Shown: piece after piece, positions 1 to 7,923 of the stretch
Layout: each line of letters begins with the position of its first letter
Position numbering within the stretch: position 1 is the first letter of the stretch
DNA from: Falsiroseomonas oryziterrae
GTDB lineage: Bacteria > Pseudomonadota > Alphaproteobacteria > Acetobacterales > Acetobacteraceae
Direction: 5' to 3'
Length of the DNA stretch: 46,876 bases
Assembly: GCF_021864505.1 (NCBI RefSeq)
Contig: NZ_JAKJIB010000004.1
Coordinates: 1-46,876, forward strand
The notes under the pieces: generated by a model
Database searches by the model: none
What the model was told of the DNA's origin: nothing
Seen by the model: the letters and a program-made list of their open reading frames with translations, nothing else
Made by a program: the position numbers and the translations under genes

Positions 1-2
1 GG

Positions 3-527
3 GCCGCGACGGCGACTGCGGCCACCGATCCGGCCACGGCGCCCTTCAGCGCCCACCTCGCCGGGCCTGCCCTGACCGAGCCGCGGCGTGCCGTGCAGGT
101 GGCGGATGGCGAGCGCGTCGGCTGGGGGGTGCTGGCGAGCCAGGACGCCGATGGCGAGGTGGCGCTCGCCTGGGGGCGGGAAGTGCTGCGCGGGCTCGCG
201 ACGCTCGCGGCACTGACCCCGGCCGCGGCAGCGCAGGACCCGGGATATGGCGAGCTGCTCGGTGCGGTGGCGGGCGACCTGTCGGCGGCGGGGCGGAGCC
301 TCGCGCGGGAGCGCGGCGTGCTCGGCGCGGCGGAGAAGCGGGTCGAGGCGGCGCGCGATCGGCACCGGGACGTGCTGGTGACGCTGCGTGCGCAGGTGGT
401 GTCGCTCGAAGGCGTGGACCTCGCCGGGGTCTCGGCGACGCTCCGCGCGACCCAGATCCGGCTCGAAGCGTCCTATGCCACCACGGCGCGGATCGCCGGG
501 CTTTCCTTGGCGAGCCTGCTGCGATGA
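3..527 (+). CDS. flgL: Flagellar hook-associated protein FlgL, 3' end (partial)
   Basis: The reading frame is open from base 3 to the TGA at 525-527, so the 5' part lies outside the window. The last residues (about 20 before the stop, ending in SLASLLR) match the C-terminal D0 helix of FlgL/flagellin proteins, in which an LEASYATTARIAGLSL-type amphipathic helix packs in the filament core. The stretch RRAVQVADGERVGWGVLASQ resembles the central FlgL segment where a DG-turn precedes 'YGVRAD'. FlgL is the hook-filament junction protein exported by the flagellar type III system. The neighbours flbT, flagellin and flaF agree with this. A flagellin paralogue is the alternative, but the D1/D2 region looks like FlgL. 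Confidence 0.8.
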   Translation, partial: AATATAATDPATAPFSAHLAGPALTEPRRAVQVADGERVGWGVLASQDADGEVALAWGREVLRGLATLAALTPAAAAQDPGYGELLGAVAGDLSAAGRSLARERGVLGAAEKRVEAARDRHRDVLVTLRAQVVSLEGVDLAGVSATLRATQIRLEASYATTARIAGLSLASLLR

Positions 528-581
528 CGCGTCGCCTTCAGCGCCGGTTAAGCACCCTCGGGCAGTATCGGGCGGCGCAAT

Positions 582-605
582 CCCGCTGCCTGGTCCCGCA
601 GCGGG
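582..605. terminator. Hairpin between flgL and flbT
   Basis: An 8-bp perfect stem (CCCGCTGC/GCAGCGGG) with an 8-base loop lies in the 191-bp gap between the flgL stop and the flbT start. No T-run follows, so it is at best a weak terminator or an mRNA-stabilising stem. I saw no convincing sigma-54 or sigma-70 promoter in the gap. Confidence 0.3.
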
Positions 606-718
606 GCGCATCCCCGAGGATCGGGCGCGCGGCGGGCCGCGTGGCAGCGAAGATCGCGCGATCGCCGGCAAAGGCTGGCTGCCGGTGCAGTGTCCTGCAT
701 CGACAAGGGGGGTGTGGC

Positions 719-1189
719 ATGTCCACGTTGGTGCTCGAGATGCGTGCCGGCGATCTCATGGTGGTGAACGGCGCGTCGCTGCGCTTCCGCAGCCGCACGC
801 GTGTCGAGTTGGTGGCGCGGGCGCGGTTCCTGTTCGGCAAGCAGGTGATGACGCCGGAGGGTGCGAGCACGCCGGCGCGGCGGATCTACTTCGCGCTGCA
901 ATGCGCCTATGTGGGGCCGGAGGAGGAGCGCGAGGCGGCTATGGCCGATGCGCACCGGCTTGTCGCGGAGTTCCAGGAAGCGACCACGTCGAACATGGCG
1001 CGCCAGCTGCTGGAACGCGCGCTGGCGCTGGCCGAGCAGGATGAGTGGTACCAGTCGCTGCGGCTGGTGCGGCACGTGATGCGGCACGAGGCGGCCGTGC
1101 TGGGACTGGATCCTGCGAGCGGCGCGAAGCTGCCGCCGGGCGCGGTTGCGGCGCTGCGCGAGGCAGCGCGTCCTTCGGCGCTCGACTGA
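719..1189 (+). CDS. flbT: Flagellar biosynthesis repressor FlbT
   Basis: 156 residues, beginning MSTLVLEMRAGDLMVVNGA. This matches FlbT: an N-terminal beta-rich part with the 'L.pge.~.vNGA' signature, then the RFLFGKQVMTPEGASTPARR block and a helical C-terminus. In Caulobacter FlbT acts after transcription, binding the 5' untranslated region of flagellin mRNA and promoting its decay until the hook is complete. Here it sits directly upstream of the flagellin gene, whose leader holds two strong hairpins (1208-1229 and 1262-1281). The ATG at 719 follows a GGGGGGTG stretch. An in-frame upstream extension to 524 lacks FlbT-like sequence and is ignored. Confidence 0.92.
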   Translation: MSTLVLEMRAGDLMVVNGASLRFRSRTRVELVARARFLFGKQVMTPEGASTPARRIYFALQCAYVGPEEEREAAMADAHRLVAEFQEATTSNMARQLLERALALAEQDEWYQSLRLVRHVMRHEAAVLGLDPASGAKLPPGAVAALREAARPSALD

Positions 1190-1207
1190 GGATGCTTCAC
1201 GCGATCT

Positions 1208-1229
1208 TCACCCTCTCATGAGAGGGTGA
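1208..1229. promoter_or_regulatory. 22-bp perfect palindrome in the flagellin leader
   Basis: Bases 1208-1229 are perfectly self-complementary. The core is CACCCTCTCATGAGAGGGTG, with one more T-A pair outside. As RNA it gives a 9-bp stem with a CATG loop. It lies 19 bp after the flbT stop and 113 bp before the flagellin ATG, with no T-run after it. It could be a terminator-like stem for flbT mRNA, a protein operator, or part of the flagellin 5' leader. Confidence 0.6.
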
Positions 1230-1261
1230 CGGAGGCCTGGGCCCAGAAATGGGTCGGGTCC

Positions 1262-1281
1262 CCTGCGTGCCAGCACGCAGG
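1262..1281. promoter_or_regulatory. Second hairpin in the flagellin leader
   Basis: The perfect 9-bp inverted repeat CCTGCGTGC/GCACGCAGG is separated by two bases. As RNA the innermost pair would open to give a small loop. It lies 33 bp after the 22-bp palindrome and 61 bp before the flagellin ATG. FlbT-family proteins are known to bind flagellin leaders, so this stem is a plausible target, but the sequence shows only the hairpin. Confidence 0.5.
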
Positions 1282-1342
1282 TCACGTCGCAGGCGGCAAG
1301 AAGCCGAGCCCGTGACGGAGCTATGGATGAGGAGCGGGGACG

Positions 1343-2680
1343 ATGTCCTCCATCAACACCAATGTCTCGGCGATGGCTGCGGTGCGGTCGCTCTCGAGCA
1401 TCTCGAATGCGATGACCAACACGCAGGCGCGGATCGAGAGTGGGCTCAGGATCAGCCAGGCCAACCACGATCCGGCGGTCTTCGCGATTTCCCAGACCAT
1501 GCGTGGCGACATCAAGGGCCTGGAGGCGGTGCGCGACGGTCTGGCGTTCGGCAAGGCGACGCTGACGGTGGCGCGCGACGCGGCGACGAAGATCAGCAAC
1601 GAGCTGAACGAGCTGAAGCGGACCGTGACTCAGGGCCAGCAGCAGGGGCTGGACATCGCGACGATGAACGCGCAGGTCGCGAGCCTGACGAGCAACATGC
1701 GGAGCTTCGCCCAGACGGCGACCTTCAACGGCGTGAACCTGCTGGACGACAGCTCCACGGGCGACCGGGCGCTGAACGTTCTGCGCGACATCAGCGGCAA
1801 CACGATCGGCGTCGCGAACCAGGCGCTGATCAGCCAGACGGGCCAGCTGCTGAACCTCGAGGGGCTGAACGTGGCCCAGGGCGCCGTGCGGATCTCGCCG
1901 CCCGCGAACATCGAGATCGCGGACGGCAACTTCATCGCCGTGCAGCTGAACGCCGGCACCCCGCAGGCGCGGGAGATCGTCTTCGAGTTCAACGCCGATT
2001 CCGATACGGGTGCGAACACCCTCGCGCAGGTCTCGAACGCCTCGCGACGCGTCGTCGAGGTCAAGATCGGCGACGGGACCAACCTGACGCCGCAAGCCGA
2101 GCTCGGGCGCCTGGTGGATGCGATGAAGTCGGCCGGGATCGGCGCGCGCATCAACCAGGATGGCACGCTGGACATCATGGCGGCGAACGTGACGGGTGTG
2201 GCCTATCAGCTCACCGCGGGCGGCGCGGCGATCGACGGCAGCGTGAGCCGGGCCGATGTCTCCGCCACGAACTGGACCACGAGCGCCGCCGCCTACACCG
2301 CACCGACCGGCGCGACGGGCGTGGGCACTTTCGGTGCAACCGGCGCGAACACTGCGATCACGGTGGTGGGCGGTACGGCGGATGGTGCAGGGAACATCAC
2401 CAACGCCTCCTCGGCCATCGCGGTCGTGGATGCGGCGATCAGCACCGTGAACACCGCGCTGTCGACCATCGGCTCGCGGCTGTCGCAGGTCGAGGGACAG
2501 CAGGAGTTCACCAAGCAGCTGACGGACTCGATCCGCGAGGGGCTCGGTGCGCTGGTGGATGCCGACCTCGCCGAGGAATCGGCCCGGCTGACCAGCCTGC
2601 AGACCCGCCAGCAGCTGGCGACCCAGTCGCTGTCGATCGCGAACCAGCAGAGCCAGTCGCTGCTGAGCCTGTTCCGCTGA
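1343..2680 (+). CDS. fliC: Flagellin
   Basis: 445 residues. The N-terminus (MSSINTNVSAMAAVRSLSSI) and the D1 region, with FNGVNLLDD near residue 130, are typical of flagellins, as is the C-terminal coiled region ending in SIANQQSQSLLSLFR. The middle part (about residues 170-345) is Ala/Gly/Thr-rich and variable, corresponding to the surface-exposed D2/D3 domains. The protein is exported by the flagellar apparatus and forms the filament. A GAGGAG ribosome-binding site sits about 10 bases before the ATG. The gene lies between flbT (its likely post-transcriptional repressor) and flaF (its likely positive partner). No sign of damage. Confidence 0.95.
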   Translation: MSSINTNVSAMAAVRSLSSISNAMTNTQARIESGLRISQANHDPAVFAISQTMRGDIKGLEAVRDGLAFGKATLTVARDAATKISNELNELKRTVTQGQQQGLDIATMNAQVASLTSNMRSFAQTATFNGVNLLDDSSTGDRALNVLRDISGNTIGVANQALISQTGQLLNLEGLNVAQGAVRISPPANIEIADGNFIAVQLNAGTPQAREIVFEFNADSDTGANTLAQVSNASRRVVEVKIGDGTNLTPQAELGRLVDAMKSAGIGARINQDGTLDIMAANVTGVAYQLTAGGAAIDGSVSRADVSATNWTTSAAAYTAPTGATGVGTFGATGANTAITVVGGTADGAGNITNASSAIAVVDAAISTVNTALSTIGSRLSQVEGQQEFTKQLTDSIREGLGALVDADLAEESARLTSLQTRQQLATQSLSIANQQSQSLLSLFR

Positions 2681-2739
2681 CCCGTGCGGCCGGGGCGCCA
2701 TGAGCGTCCCGGCCGGCTTCCCAGGATGCACACCGCGCC

Positions 2740-3126
2740 ATGCTCGCCCGCTATTCCATCCAGCAGAACGCTGCCGCCTCGCCGCGCGAGGTGGAGGTGC
2801 GGGCCTTCCGCTACGTCAACGGCCTGCTCGGCGCCGCGGTCGACGTCCCGGCGCGCGTGAAGGCGCTGCACAAGACGCATCTGCTCTGGTCGCTTCTCAT
2901 GGCCGATCTGGCGATGCCGGGAAACGCGCTGCCGGCCGATCTCAAGGGCCGCCTCGTCTCCCTCGGCCTCTGGGCGCAGCGGGAGGCGATGGCGCGCATG
3001 GAAGACACCGCAAGCCTCTCGCCCTTGATCGAGTTGCATCGTGACATGATCGCCGGGCTGGAAGCCCAGCTGCCGATGCCGCCGCCGCCAGCGCAACAGC
3101 TTGCCTTCTCCGCCGGCTCGGCCTGA
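2740..3126 (+). CDS. flaF: Flagellar biosynthesis regulator FlaF
   Basis: 128 residues. The region ASPREVEVRAFRYVNGLL followed by the helical LWSLLMADLA and LVSLGLWAQREAM blocks matches FlaF of Caulobacter and related bacteria, needed for flagellin synthesis and secretion and acting opposite to FlbT. The usual FlaF length is about 115-125 residues; the extra C-terminal tail here is Pro/Ala-rich. The gene starts 59 bp after the flagellin stop, and the next gene begins one base after its TGA, so the two are probably co-transcribed. Confidence 0.88.
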   Translation: MLARYSIQQNAAASPREVEVRAFRYVNGLLGAAVDVPARVKALHKTHLLWSLLMADLAMPGNALPADLKGRLVSLGLWAQREAMARMEDTASLSPLIELHRDMIAGLEAQLPMPPPPAQQLAFSAGSA

Positions 3127-3127
3127 C

Positions 3128-3889
3128 ATGCTCGCCGGCCTCGGTGCATCGGCCGCCTTGGCCGTTGTCGAGCGCCAGGGAGCGGCGCTGCGGGAGCGCT
3201 TCGCCGGGCGTCGCGACGTTGCGGCCGACATGGATCGGTTCCGCGAGCGCGCTCCTCAGCTGGCGGACGTTGATGCGCTGCTGCGTGACCGCCGGGCACT
3301 CACCGTCGTGCTGGAGGCGTTCCAGCTCGAGAGTGAGATCGACAAGCGGGCGCTGCTGCGGCGGGTCATGACGGAAGACCCGAGCGCGAGCGGGAGTCTC
3401 GCCCAGCGCCTGAGCGATCCCCGTTGGCGGCAGATGGCGCAAGCTTTCAGCGGACGCAGCGGTCCACCGCTGGCCGATCCTGCGCTCATCGAGCGACTGG
3501 TTGCGCGTGCGGTCACCAACCGCTTCGAGAAGACGATGGGCGACGCGAACCCCGGCCTGCGCGAGGCTCTCTATTTCCGCCGGGTGGCGCCCGAGTTGCG
3601 CAGCGTGCCGCAGCTCATGGCGGACCGGGCGCTGACGGAAGTCGCGCGCGGCGCGCTGGGCCTGCCGCGGGAGTTTGCGCTGCTGTCCTTCGAGCAGCAG
3701 CGCGACACGCTCACTCGCCGTCTCGACATCGGGCAGCTGCAGGATCCCCGTTTCGCGGCGCGTCTCGTCCAGCGCTACCTCGCTGGACTGGAGCGAGCGG
3801 CTCCTGCCACGCCCGCGCTGCAGCTTCTGGGCGGCAATGGACCGGCCATCGCGGAGATCGCTGCGCTCCGGCTGTCGGTCAGCGCCTGA
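3128..3889 (+). CDS. DUF1217 family flagellar-locus protein
   Basis: 253 residues from the ATG one base after the flaF stop; an earlier in-frame ATG at 3101 would overlap flaF. The sequence is almost all alpha-helical with many charged residues and blocks such as YFRRVAPELRSVPQLMADRAL and FALLSFEQQ, which recur in DUF1217 proteins of alphaproteobacterial flagellar clusters. No signal peptide or membrane segment is seen. Members are annotated as flagellar proteins because of gene context; no biochemical role can be read from the sequence. Tight linkage to flaF suggests a job in filament or hook assembly. Confidence 0.75.
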   Translation: MLAGLGASAALAVVERQGAALRERFAGRRDVAADMDRFRERAPQLADVDALLRDRRALTVVLEAFQLESEIDKRALLRRVMTEDPSASGSLAQRLSDPRWRQMAQAFSGRSGPPLADPALIERLVARAVTNRFEKTMGDANPGLREALYFRRVAPELRSVPQLMADRALTEVARGALGLPREFALLSFEQQRDTLTRRLDIGQLQDPRFAARLVQRYLAGLERAAPATPALQLLGGNGPAIAEIAALRLSVSA

Positions 3890-4151
3890 CATCGAGGTCT
3901 CGCTGCGTCGGCGTCAGCGTCAGGTCGCGGCGATAGGCTGCGAGCTCGCGTGCAGAGGGAATGCTGGCGCGCACCTCGCCGCTGACCGTCCGGAATTCGA
4001 GCACCACCAGGTCGAGCTCCGGATCGTGCCGGAGCCTCGGGTTGAAGATCGGCGCGACGACGGGCATCCGTGCGGAGCCGTCGGGCGCCGGGCCTTCATG
4101 GACCGATCCGGGGCGCGGCGTCGGGTGCAGGCTGGTGATGTCGCGGATCAT
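3879..4151 (-). CDS. Small conserved hypothetical protein at the flagellar locus
   Basis: 90 residues on the minus strand, overlapping the 3' end of the DUF1217 gene by 11 bp in convergent orientation. A GGAG sits 9 bases before its ATG. The core FNPRLRHDPELDLVVLEF is followed by GEVRASIPSARELAAYR, a short strand-turn-strand arrangement ending in a helix. No signal peptide. The compact hydrophobic/charged pattern and good RBS make it look real. I do not recognise the family and cannot name a function beyond its position beside flagellar genes. Confidence 0.6.
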   Translation of the reverse strand: MIRDITSLHPTPRPGSVHEGPAPDGSARMPVVAPIFNPRLRHDPELDLVVLEFRTVSGEVRASIPSARELAAYRRDLTLTPTQRDLDVRR

Positions 4152-4482
4152 GACGCAGGACTCCAGCAGGGCCGTCCTGGCCGAGCGCGCGGCCCCTGAG
4201 GCGGCGGCCGATCAAGGTACCCGAACAGGTTAACAAAAGGCTGAAGGGCGGCGCGCGCACCGGGCCGCGGCCCCGAGGCCGGCCGCGAACGTGCCTGGGC
4301 GATGACCCGCGCGAGTTGGAGCCGCCGGCCCTGCCCGCTTCGGAAGCCTCTCGCTCCTGTGAGCGGAATCGCGGGCGTGGCGCGTCGCCGGATCGGGGGC
4401 GGCGGCCCTATGCTGAACGCGCACCGGTTGCGGCGGCGCGGGAGGATCTCCGCGTACGCCGCGAGCCCCGTGGGAGGAACCA
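4152..4482. other. Intergenic region between divergent genes
   Basis: This 331-bp stretch lies between the starts of a minus-strand gene (4151) and ppsA (4483), so it should hold promoters for both. A local AT-rich patch (GGTTAACAAAAGGC, about 4227-4240) is the most promoter-like element. I find no clear -35/-10 pair and no convincing gene. Confidence 0.5.
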
Positions 4483-6879
4483 ATGCGGGAGGGTCTCGTC
4501 GCCTGGTTCGAACGTCTGGGCGTGACCGACGTGGCGACGGTGGGCGGCAAGAACGCCTCTCTCGGGGAGATGACACGGACGCTCGGCGCCGCCGGCATCC
4601 GGGTGCCGCCCGGTTTCGCCACCACCGCCGCAGCGTATCGCGCCTATCTGGCGGCCAATGGGATCGAGGCGCCGCTGCGCGAGCGGCTGGCCGCGCTGAG
4701 CGCGGGTCGCGCGGGATTGCAGGCGACCGGCGAGGCGATCCGCCGGCTGTTCCTGGAGGCCGAGATCCCGCCGGAACTCGAAGCCGCGGTCCGGGCCGCC
4801 TACCGCGAACTGGGCCGTCGCACGGGAACGGACGCGCCCGCGGTGGCGGTGCGCAGCAGCGCGACCGCCGAGGACCTGCCGACCGCCAGCTTCGCCGGGC
4901 AACAGGAGACATTCCTGAACGTGCGCGGCGAGGCCGCCCTGCTCGAGGCGTGCAGGCGCTGCTACGCCTCCCTCTTCACGGACCGGGCGATCAGTTATCG
5001 CGACGCACAAGGCTTCGATCATCTCGCCGTTGCCCTTTCGATCGGCATCCAGGCGATGGTGCGGTCCGACCTTGCCGGGTCGGGCGTGATCTTCACGCTC
5101 GACACCGAAACCGGCTTCCCGGGCGTCGTGACCGTCAGCGCCGCATGGGGGCTGGGCGAGACGGTCGTTCAGGGCCTGGTGGACACGGACAAGTTCCTTG
5201 TCTTTAAGCCGCTGCTCGAAGCGCCGGGCCGCTTCCCGGTCATCGAGCGGACGCTCGGCGCGAAGGAGCGCAAGCTGGTCTACGCGAGCGGCGGCAGCGC
5301 CCGCACGGCGCTGGTGGAGACGACGCGACGCGAGCGCGAGAGCTTCGTGCTCACCGATGCCGAGGTGCTGCTCCTTGCCCGCTGGGCGGTCGCGGTGGAG
5401 CGGCACTACGGGCGTCCCATGGACCTCGAATGGGCAAAGGACGGCGAGAGCGGCGAGCTCTTCATCGTCCAGGCCCGGCCGGAAACCGTGCAGGCCAGGC
5501 GCGCGGGGGCCGGTGCGCTTCGGAGCTGGCGCCTGAAGGACCGCCGCGCGCGGCCGATCCTCTCGGGCGCCGCGGTCGGCGACGCAATTGCGGCCGGCGA
5601 GGCCTGCGTGATCCGCGGCGTGGAGGACATCGAGCGGTTCCGCGACGGCGCCATCCTGGTGACGGAGGCGACCGATCCGGACTGGGTGCCGGTGATGCGG
5701 CGCGCGGCGGGCATCGTCACCGACCATGGCGGGCCCACCAGCCACGCCGCCATCGTCAGCCGCGAGCTTGGCGTGCCGGCCGTGATCGGCACCGGTCGCG
5801 CCACCGCGGCGCTGCGCGACGGACAGGCCATCACCCTCTCCTGCGCCGAGGGGGAGGAAGGGCGCGTCTATGACGGACGGCTCGACTTCGCCGTCACGGA
5901 ACTCGACCTGACGGCGCTGCCGAAGACCCGGACGGCGATGATGCTGAACCTGGCGAACCCTGCCGCCGCCTTCCGCTGGTGGCGCCTCCCTGCGGGCGGT
6001 GTCGGGCTGGCGCGCATGGAGTTCATCGTCAACGACCACATCCGCATCCACCCGATGGCGCTGCTGCGCCCCGATGCGGTGACCGACGCGGAGGCGAAGC
6101 GACGGATCGAGGCGCTCACTCGCGGCTGGCCGGACAAGGCCGAGTATTTCGTGGACCGGCTGGCGCGCGGCATCGCGAAGCTCGCCGCGCCATTCCATCC
6201 CAGGCCTGTCATCCTGAGGCTCTCGGACTTCAAGAGCAACGAATACGCGCACCTCATCGGCGGCGCCGAATTCGAGCCCGTGGAGGAGAACCCGATGCTC
6301 GGGCTGCGCGGCGCTTCGCGCTACTACTCTGACCGGTACCGGGAGGGCTTCGCGTTGGAATGCCGTGCGATCCGGCGCGTGCGCGACGAGATCGGGCTGC
6401 GCAACGTCATCGTCATGGTCCCGTTCTGCCGCAGCCCGGCCGAGGCCGATCGCGTGCTGGAGGAGATGGCGCGGCATGGCCTGGTGCGAGGCCAGGACGG
6501 GCTGCAGGTCTATGTGATGTGCGAGATCCCCTCGAACGTCATCCTGGCCGAGGACTTCGCCGCACGCTTCGACGGCTTCTCCATCGGCTCGAACGACCTG
6601 ACCCAGCTGGTGCTCGGCGTTGACCGCGACTCCGCCGAGCTCGCGACGCTGTTCGACGAGCGGGACGAGGCGGTGAAGCGGATGATCGCCGACGTCATCC
6701 GCCGGGCGCATGCCTGCGGCGCCAAGGTCGGCATCTGCGGCGAGGCGCCGAGCAATCATCCTGATTTCGCCGAGTTCCTGGTCGAGCAAGGGATCGACTC
6801 GATCTCGCTCAACCCGGACAGTTTCGCGACCACGCTGCGCCGCGTGGCCGCCGCGGAAGCGCGGCTCGGACGGGCCTGA
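4483..6879 (+). CDS. ppsA: Phosphoenolpyruvate synthase
   Basis: 798 residues, normal for PEP synthase (EC 2.7.9.2; pyruvate + ATP + water to PEP + AMP + phosphate), a cytosolic gluconeogenic enzyme. Domains in order: N-terminal ATP-grasp (about 10-340) with VGGKNASLGEM and AVRSSATAEDLPTASFAGQQ; swivelling phosphohistidine domain with GGPTSHAAIVSRE, His at about 421; C-terminal PEP-binding TIM barrel with NPMLGLRGASRY, GSNDLTQLVLGVDRD and ICGEAPSNHPDFAEFLVEQG, Cys at about 752. GGAGG lies 7 bases before the ATG. It is PpsA rather than pyruvate phosphate dikinase because of the short N-terminus and the C-terminal IDSISLNPDS. A small gene follows 13 bp later. Confidence 0.95.
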   Translation: MREGLVAWFERLGVTDVATVGGKNASLGEMTRTLGAAGIRVPPGFATTAAAYRAYLAANGIEAPLRERLAALSAGRAGLQATGEAIRRLFLEAEIPPELEAAVRAAYRELGRRTGTDAPAVAVRSSATAEDLPTASFAGQQETFLNVRGEAALLEACRRCYASLFTDRAISYRDAQGFDHLAVALSIGIQAMVRSDLAGSGVIFTLDTETGFPGVVTVSAAWGLGETVVQGLVDTDKFLVFKPLLEAPGRFPVIERTLGAKERKLVYASGGSARTALVETTRRERESFVLTDAEVLLLARWAVAVERHYGRPMDLEWAKDGESGELFIVQARPETVQARRAGAGALRSWRLKDRRARPILSGAAVGDAIAAGEACVIRGVEDIERFRDGAILVTEATDPDWVPVMRRAAGIVTDHGGPTSHAAIVSRELGVPAVIGTGRATAALRDGQAITLSCAEGEEGRVYDGRLDFAVTELDLTALPKTRTAMMLNLANPAAAFRWWRLPAGGVGLARMEFIVNDHIRIHPMALLRPDAVTDAEAKRRIEALTRGWPDKAEYFVDRLARGIAKLAAPFHPRPVILRLSDFKSNEYAHLIGGAEFEPVEENPMLGLRGASRYYSDRYREGFALECRAIRRVRDEIGLRNVIVMVPFCRSPAEADRVLEEMARHGLVRGQDGLQVYVMCEIPSNVILAEDFAARFDGFSIGSNDLTQLVLGVDRDSAELATLFDERDEAVKRMIADVIRRAHACGAKVGICGEAPSNHPDFAEFLVEQGIDSISLNPDSFATTLRRVAAAEARLGRA

Positions 6880-6892
6880 GGAGAGAGAGGTC

Positions 6893-7183
6893 ATGACGAC
6901 GCAGAGCGTGCTGGCGGAGGTCGCGGCAGAGCGCACGCGACAGGACGCGCAATGGGGCGGTCCGCCCCGCGACGATGCGCTGCCGGTCCAGGCCTTTGTG
7001 CAGCTGATCGGGGACTATGCGGGCTGGGCGCGGGTGAAGGCGCGTGAAGGCTCGATGGTGGAGGCGCGGCAGCGTCTGGTTCAGGCCGCCGCCCTTGCGG
7101 TCGCTGCTGTCGAGAGCCTGGACCGGCGCGCGTCAGGTGCGACGGAGGCCGTGCCGTCCAGCCCCGGACTGAACTGGGAATAG
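6893..7183 (+). CDS. Small conserved hypothetical protein linked to ppsA
   Basis: 96 residues from the ATG after GAGGAGAGAGAGG, a very strong ribosome-binding site. The pattern VLAEVAAERTRQDAQWGGP..DD, then a helical segment rich in Ala and ending AAVESLDR, is one I associate with small phage- and chromosome-encoded proteins that look like all-alpha NTP pyrophosphohydrolases, but the acidic metal-binding residues of that fold are not clearly present. The gene starts 13 bp after ppsA and is probably in the same transcript. Function unknown. Confidence 0.7.
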   Translation: MTTQSVLAEVAAERTRQDAQWGGPPRDDALPVQAFVQLIGDYAGWARVKAREGSMVEARQRLVQAAALAVAAVESLDRRASGATEAVPSSPGLNWE

Positions 7184-7254
7184 CCGCGACCCTGGCGGGC
7201 GGTCGGCGGAGCGCGTGCGGACGCGCCGTGCGTCGCCGAGGCTGCAGCGAACGG

Positions 7255-7581
7255 CTAGGTCAGGCTCAGCAGCGTCATCCACACCACGGTCACGACGCGC
7301 GCCGCCTGCGCCCAGTGCGGTGGCCCGGCATAGCGCCCCGCCGCGCGCCAGACACCGACGGCGGCGACGATGTTGTAGGGCACGGAGAGCACGTAGCCGG
7401 CGATCAGGGCGGCGAGCGGCTGGTCACGGGCGATCAGGGCCAGGAACGCCAGGGTTGTCGTGACATTGACGACCAACCCGCCGGCGACGGCCACGCTCCA
7501 GAACGCGGTCGGCAACGGCATTTCGCCGCGCCACAGGCTGAGCAGGGCCGATATCGGGCCGCTGCGTGACGGATTTGCCAT
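7255..7581 (-). CDS. Small integral membrane protein
   Basis: 108 residues, minus strand, starting at the ATG complementary to 7579-7581 with a GGAG about 7 bases upstream. Three hydrophobic segments are visible: FWSVAVAGGLVVNVTTTLAFLAL, LAALIAGYVLSVPYNIVAAVGVW, and a short C-terminal VVTVVWMTLLSL. No domain I can name. Before island insertion this gene would have lain directly downstream of the tRNA-Gly gene, so it belongs to the chromosomal backbone. A further in-frame extension to 7722 would read through the tRNA fragment and is not used. Confidence 0.65.
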   Translation of the reverse strand: MANPSRSGPISALLSLWRGEMPLPTAFWSVAVAGGLVVNVTTTLAFLALIARDQPLAALIAGYVLSVPYNIVAAVGVWRAAGRYAGPPHWAQAARVVTVVWMTLLSLT

Positions 7582-7671
7582 GGGACGCTCCGGGGTTGCG
7601 CCGATCCCCACGCGCCCGGCGACGACATGGCGGCAAGACACGTCCGCGGGGAACTGGGTGTCGGCTGAAGG

Positions 7672-7717
7672 TTGGAGCGGGCGATGGGAATCGAACCCAC
7701 GACATTCAGCTTGGGAA
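7672..7717. repeat. attL: displaced 3' fragment of tRNA-Gly
   Basis: 46 bp identical to 39917-39962. It covers the tRNA 3' end (CCA, acceptor 3' strand, T-arm, variable region and the 3' half of the anticodon arm) on the minus strand and then diverges into island sequence. The remaining 5' half of a tRNA is absent here, so it is not a functional gene. It is the footprint of integrase-mediated insertion. Confidence 0.93.
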
Positions 7718-7738
7718 ATCAAGACAAACTCTTGATTT
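7716..7738. repeat. Inverted repeat just inside attL
   Basis: AAATCAAGA and TCTTGATTT form a perfect 9-bp inverted repeat around a CAAAC spacer, overlapping the last two bases of the attL repeat. It is AT-rich compared with its surroundings and is followed by CATTCAGTTTTT. It could be an integrase-binding site, or a terminator (stem then T-rich tract) stopping read-through into the island. Confidence 0.5.
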
Positions 7739-7923
7739 CATTCAGTTTTTAGCCGATTTCTCGGCCTGCGTCAATCATGTAGTAGTTGCACACGGTCGCA
7801 TTGAGTCGCGGTCGGCCGCAAGGCGCCGCACGTCCTTTTGGCCCTATGCCGACCCTGCGCAGAAAGATTTCGACTCGCCGGGGACAGAAGAGCGACGACA
7901 GGGTCACCACGCGAGGAGACCCG

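Noticed and set aside
685-699. Partial match (TGTCCTGCA) to the 18-bp island palindrome upstream of flbT
   Set aside because: Only a half-site is present and symmetry is lost, so it is not counted as a fourth copy.
668-700. Possible sigma-54 promoter (TGGC...GCA) before flbT
   Set aside because: The GG and GC elements are 8 bases apart instead of the required 10.
1249-2703. 484-codon plus-strand frame over the flagellin gene
   Set aside because: Out-of-frame shadow of the flagellin gene; composition dominated by Arg, Gly, Asp and His repeats.
4408-6936. 842-codon open frame on the minus strand
   Set aside because: Antisense to ppsA; Arg/His/Pro/Gly-rich composition typical of a GC-rich shadow frame, no RBS and no family motif.
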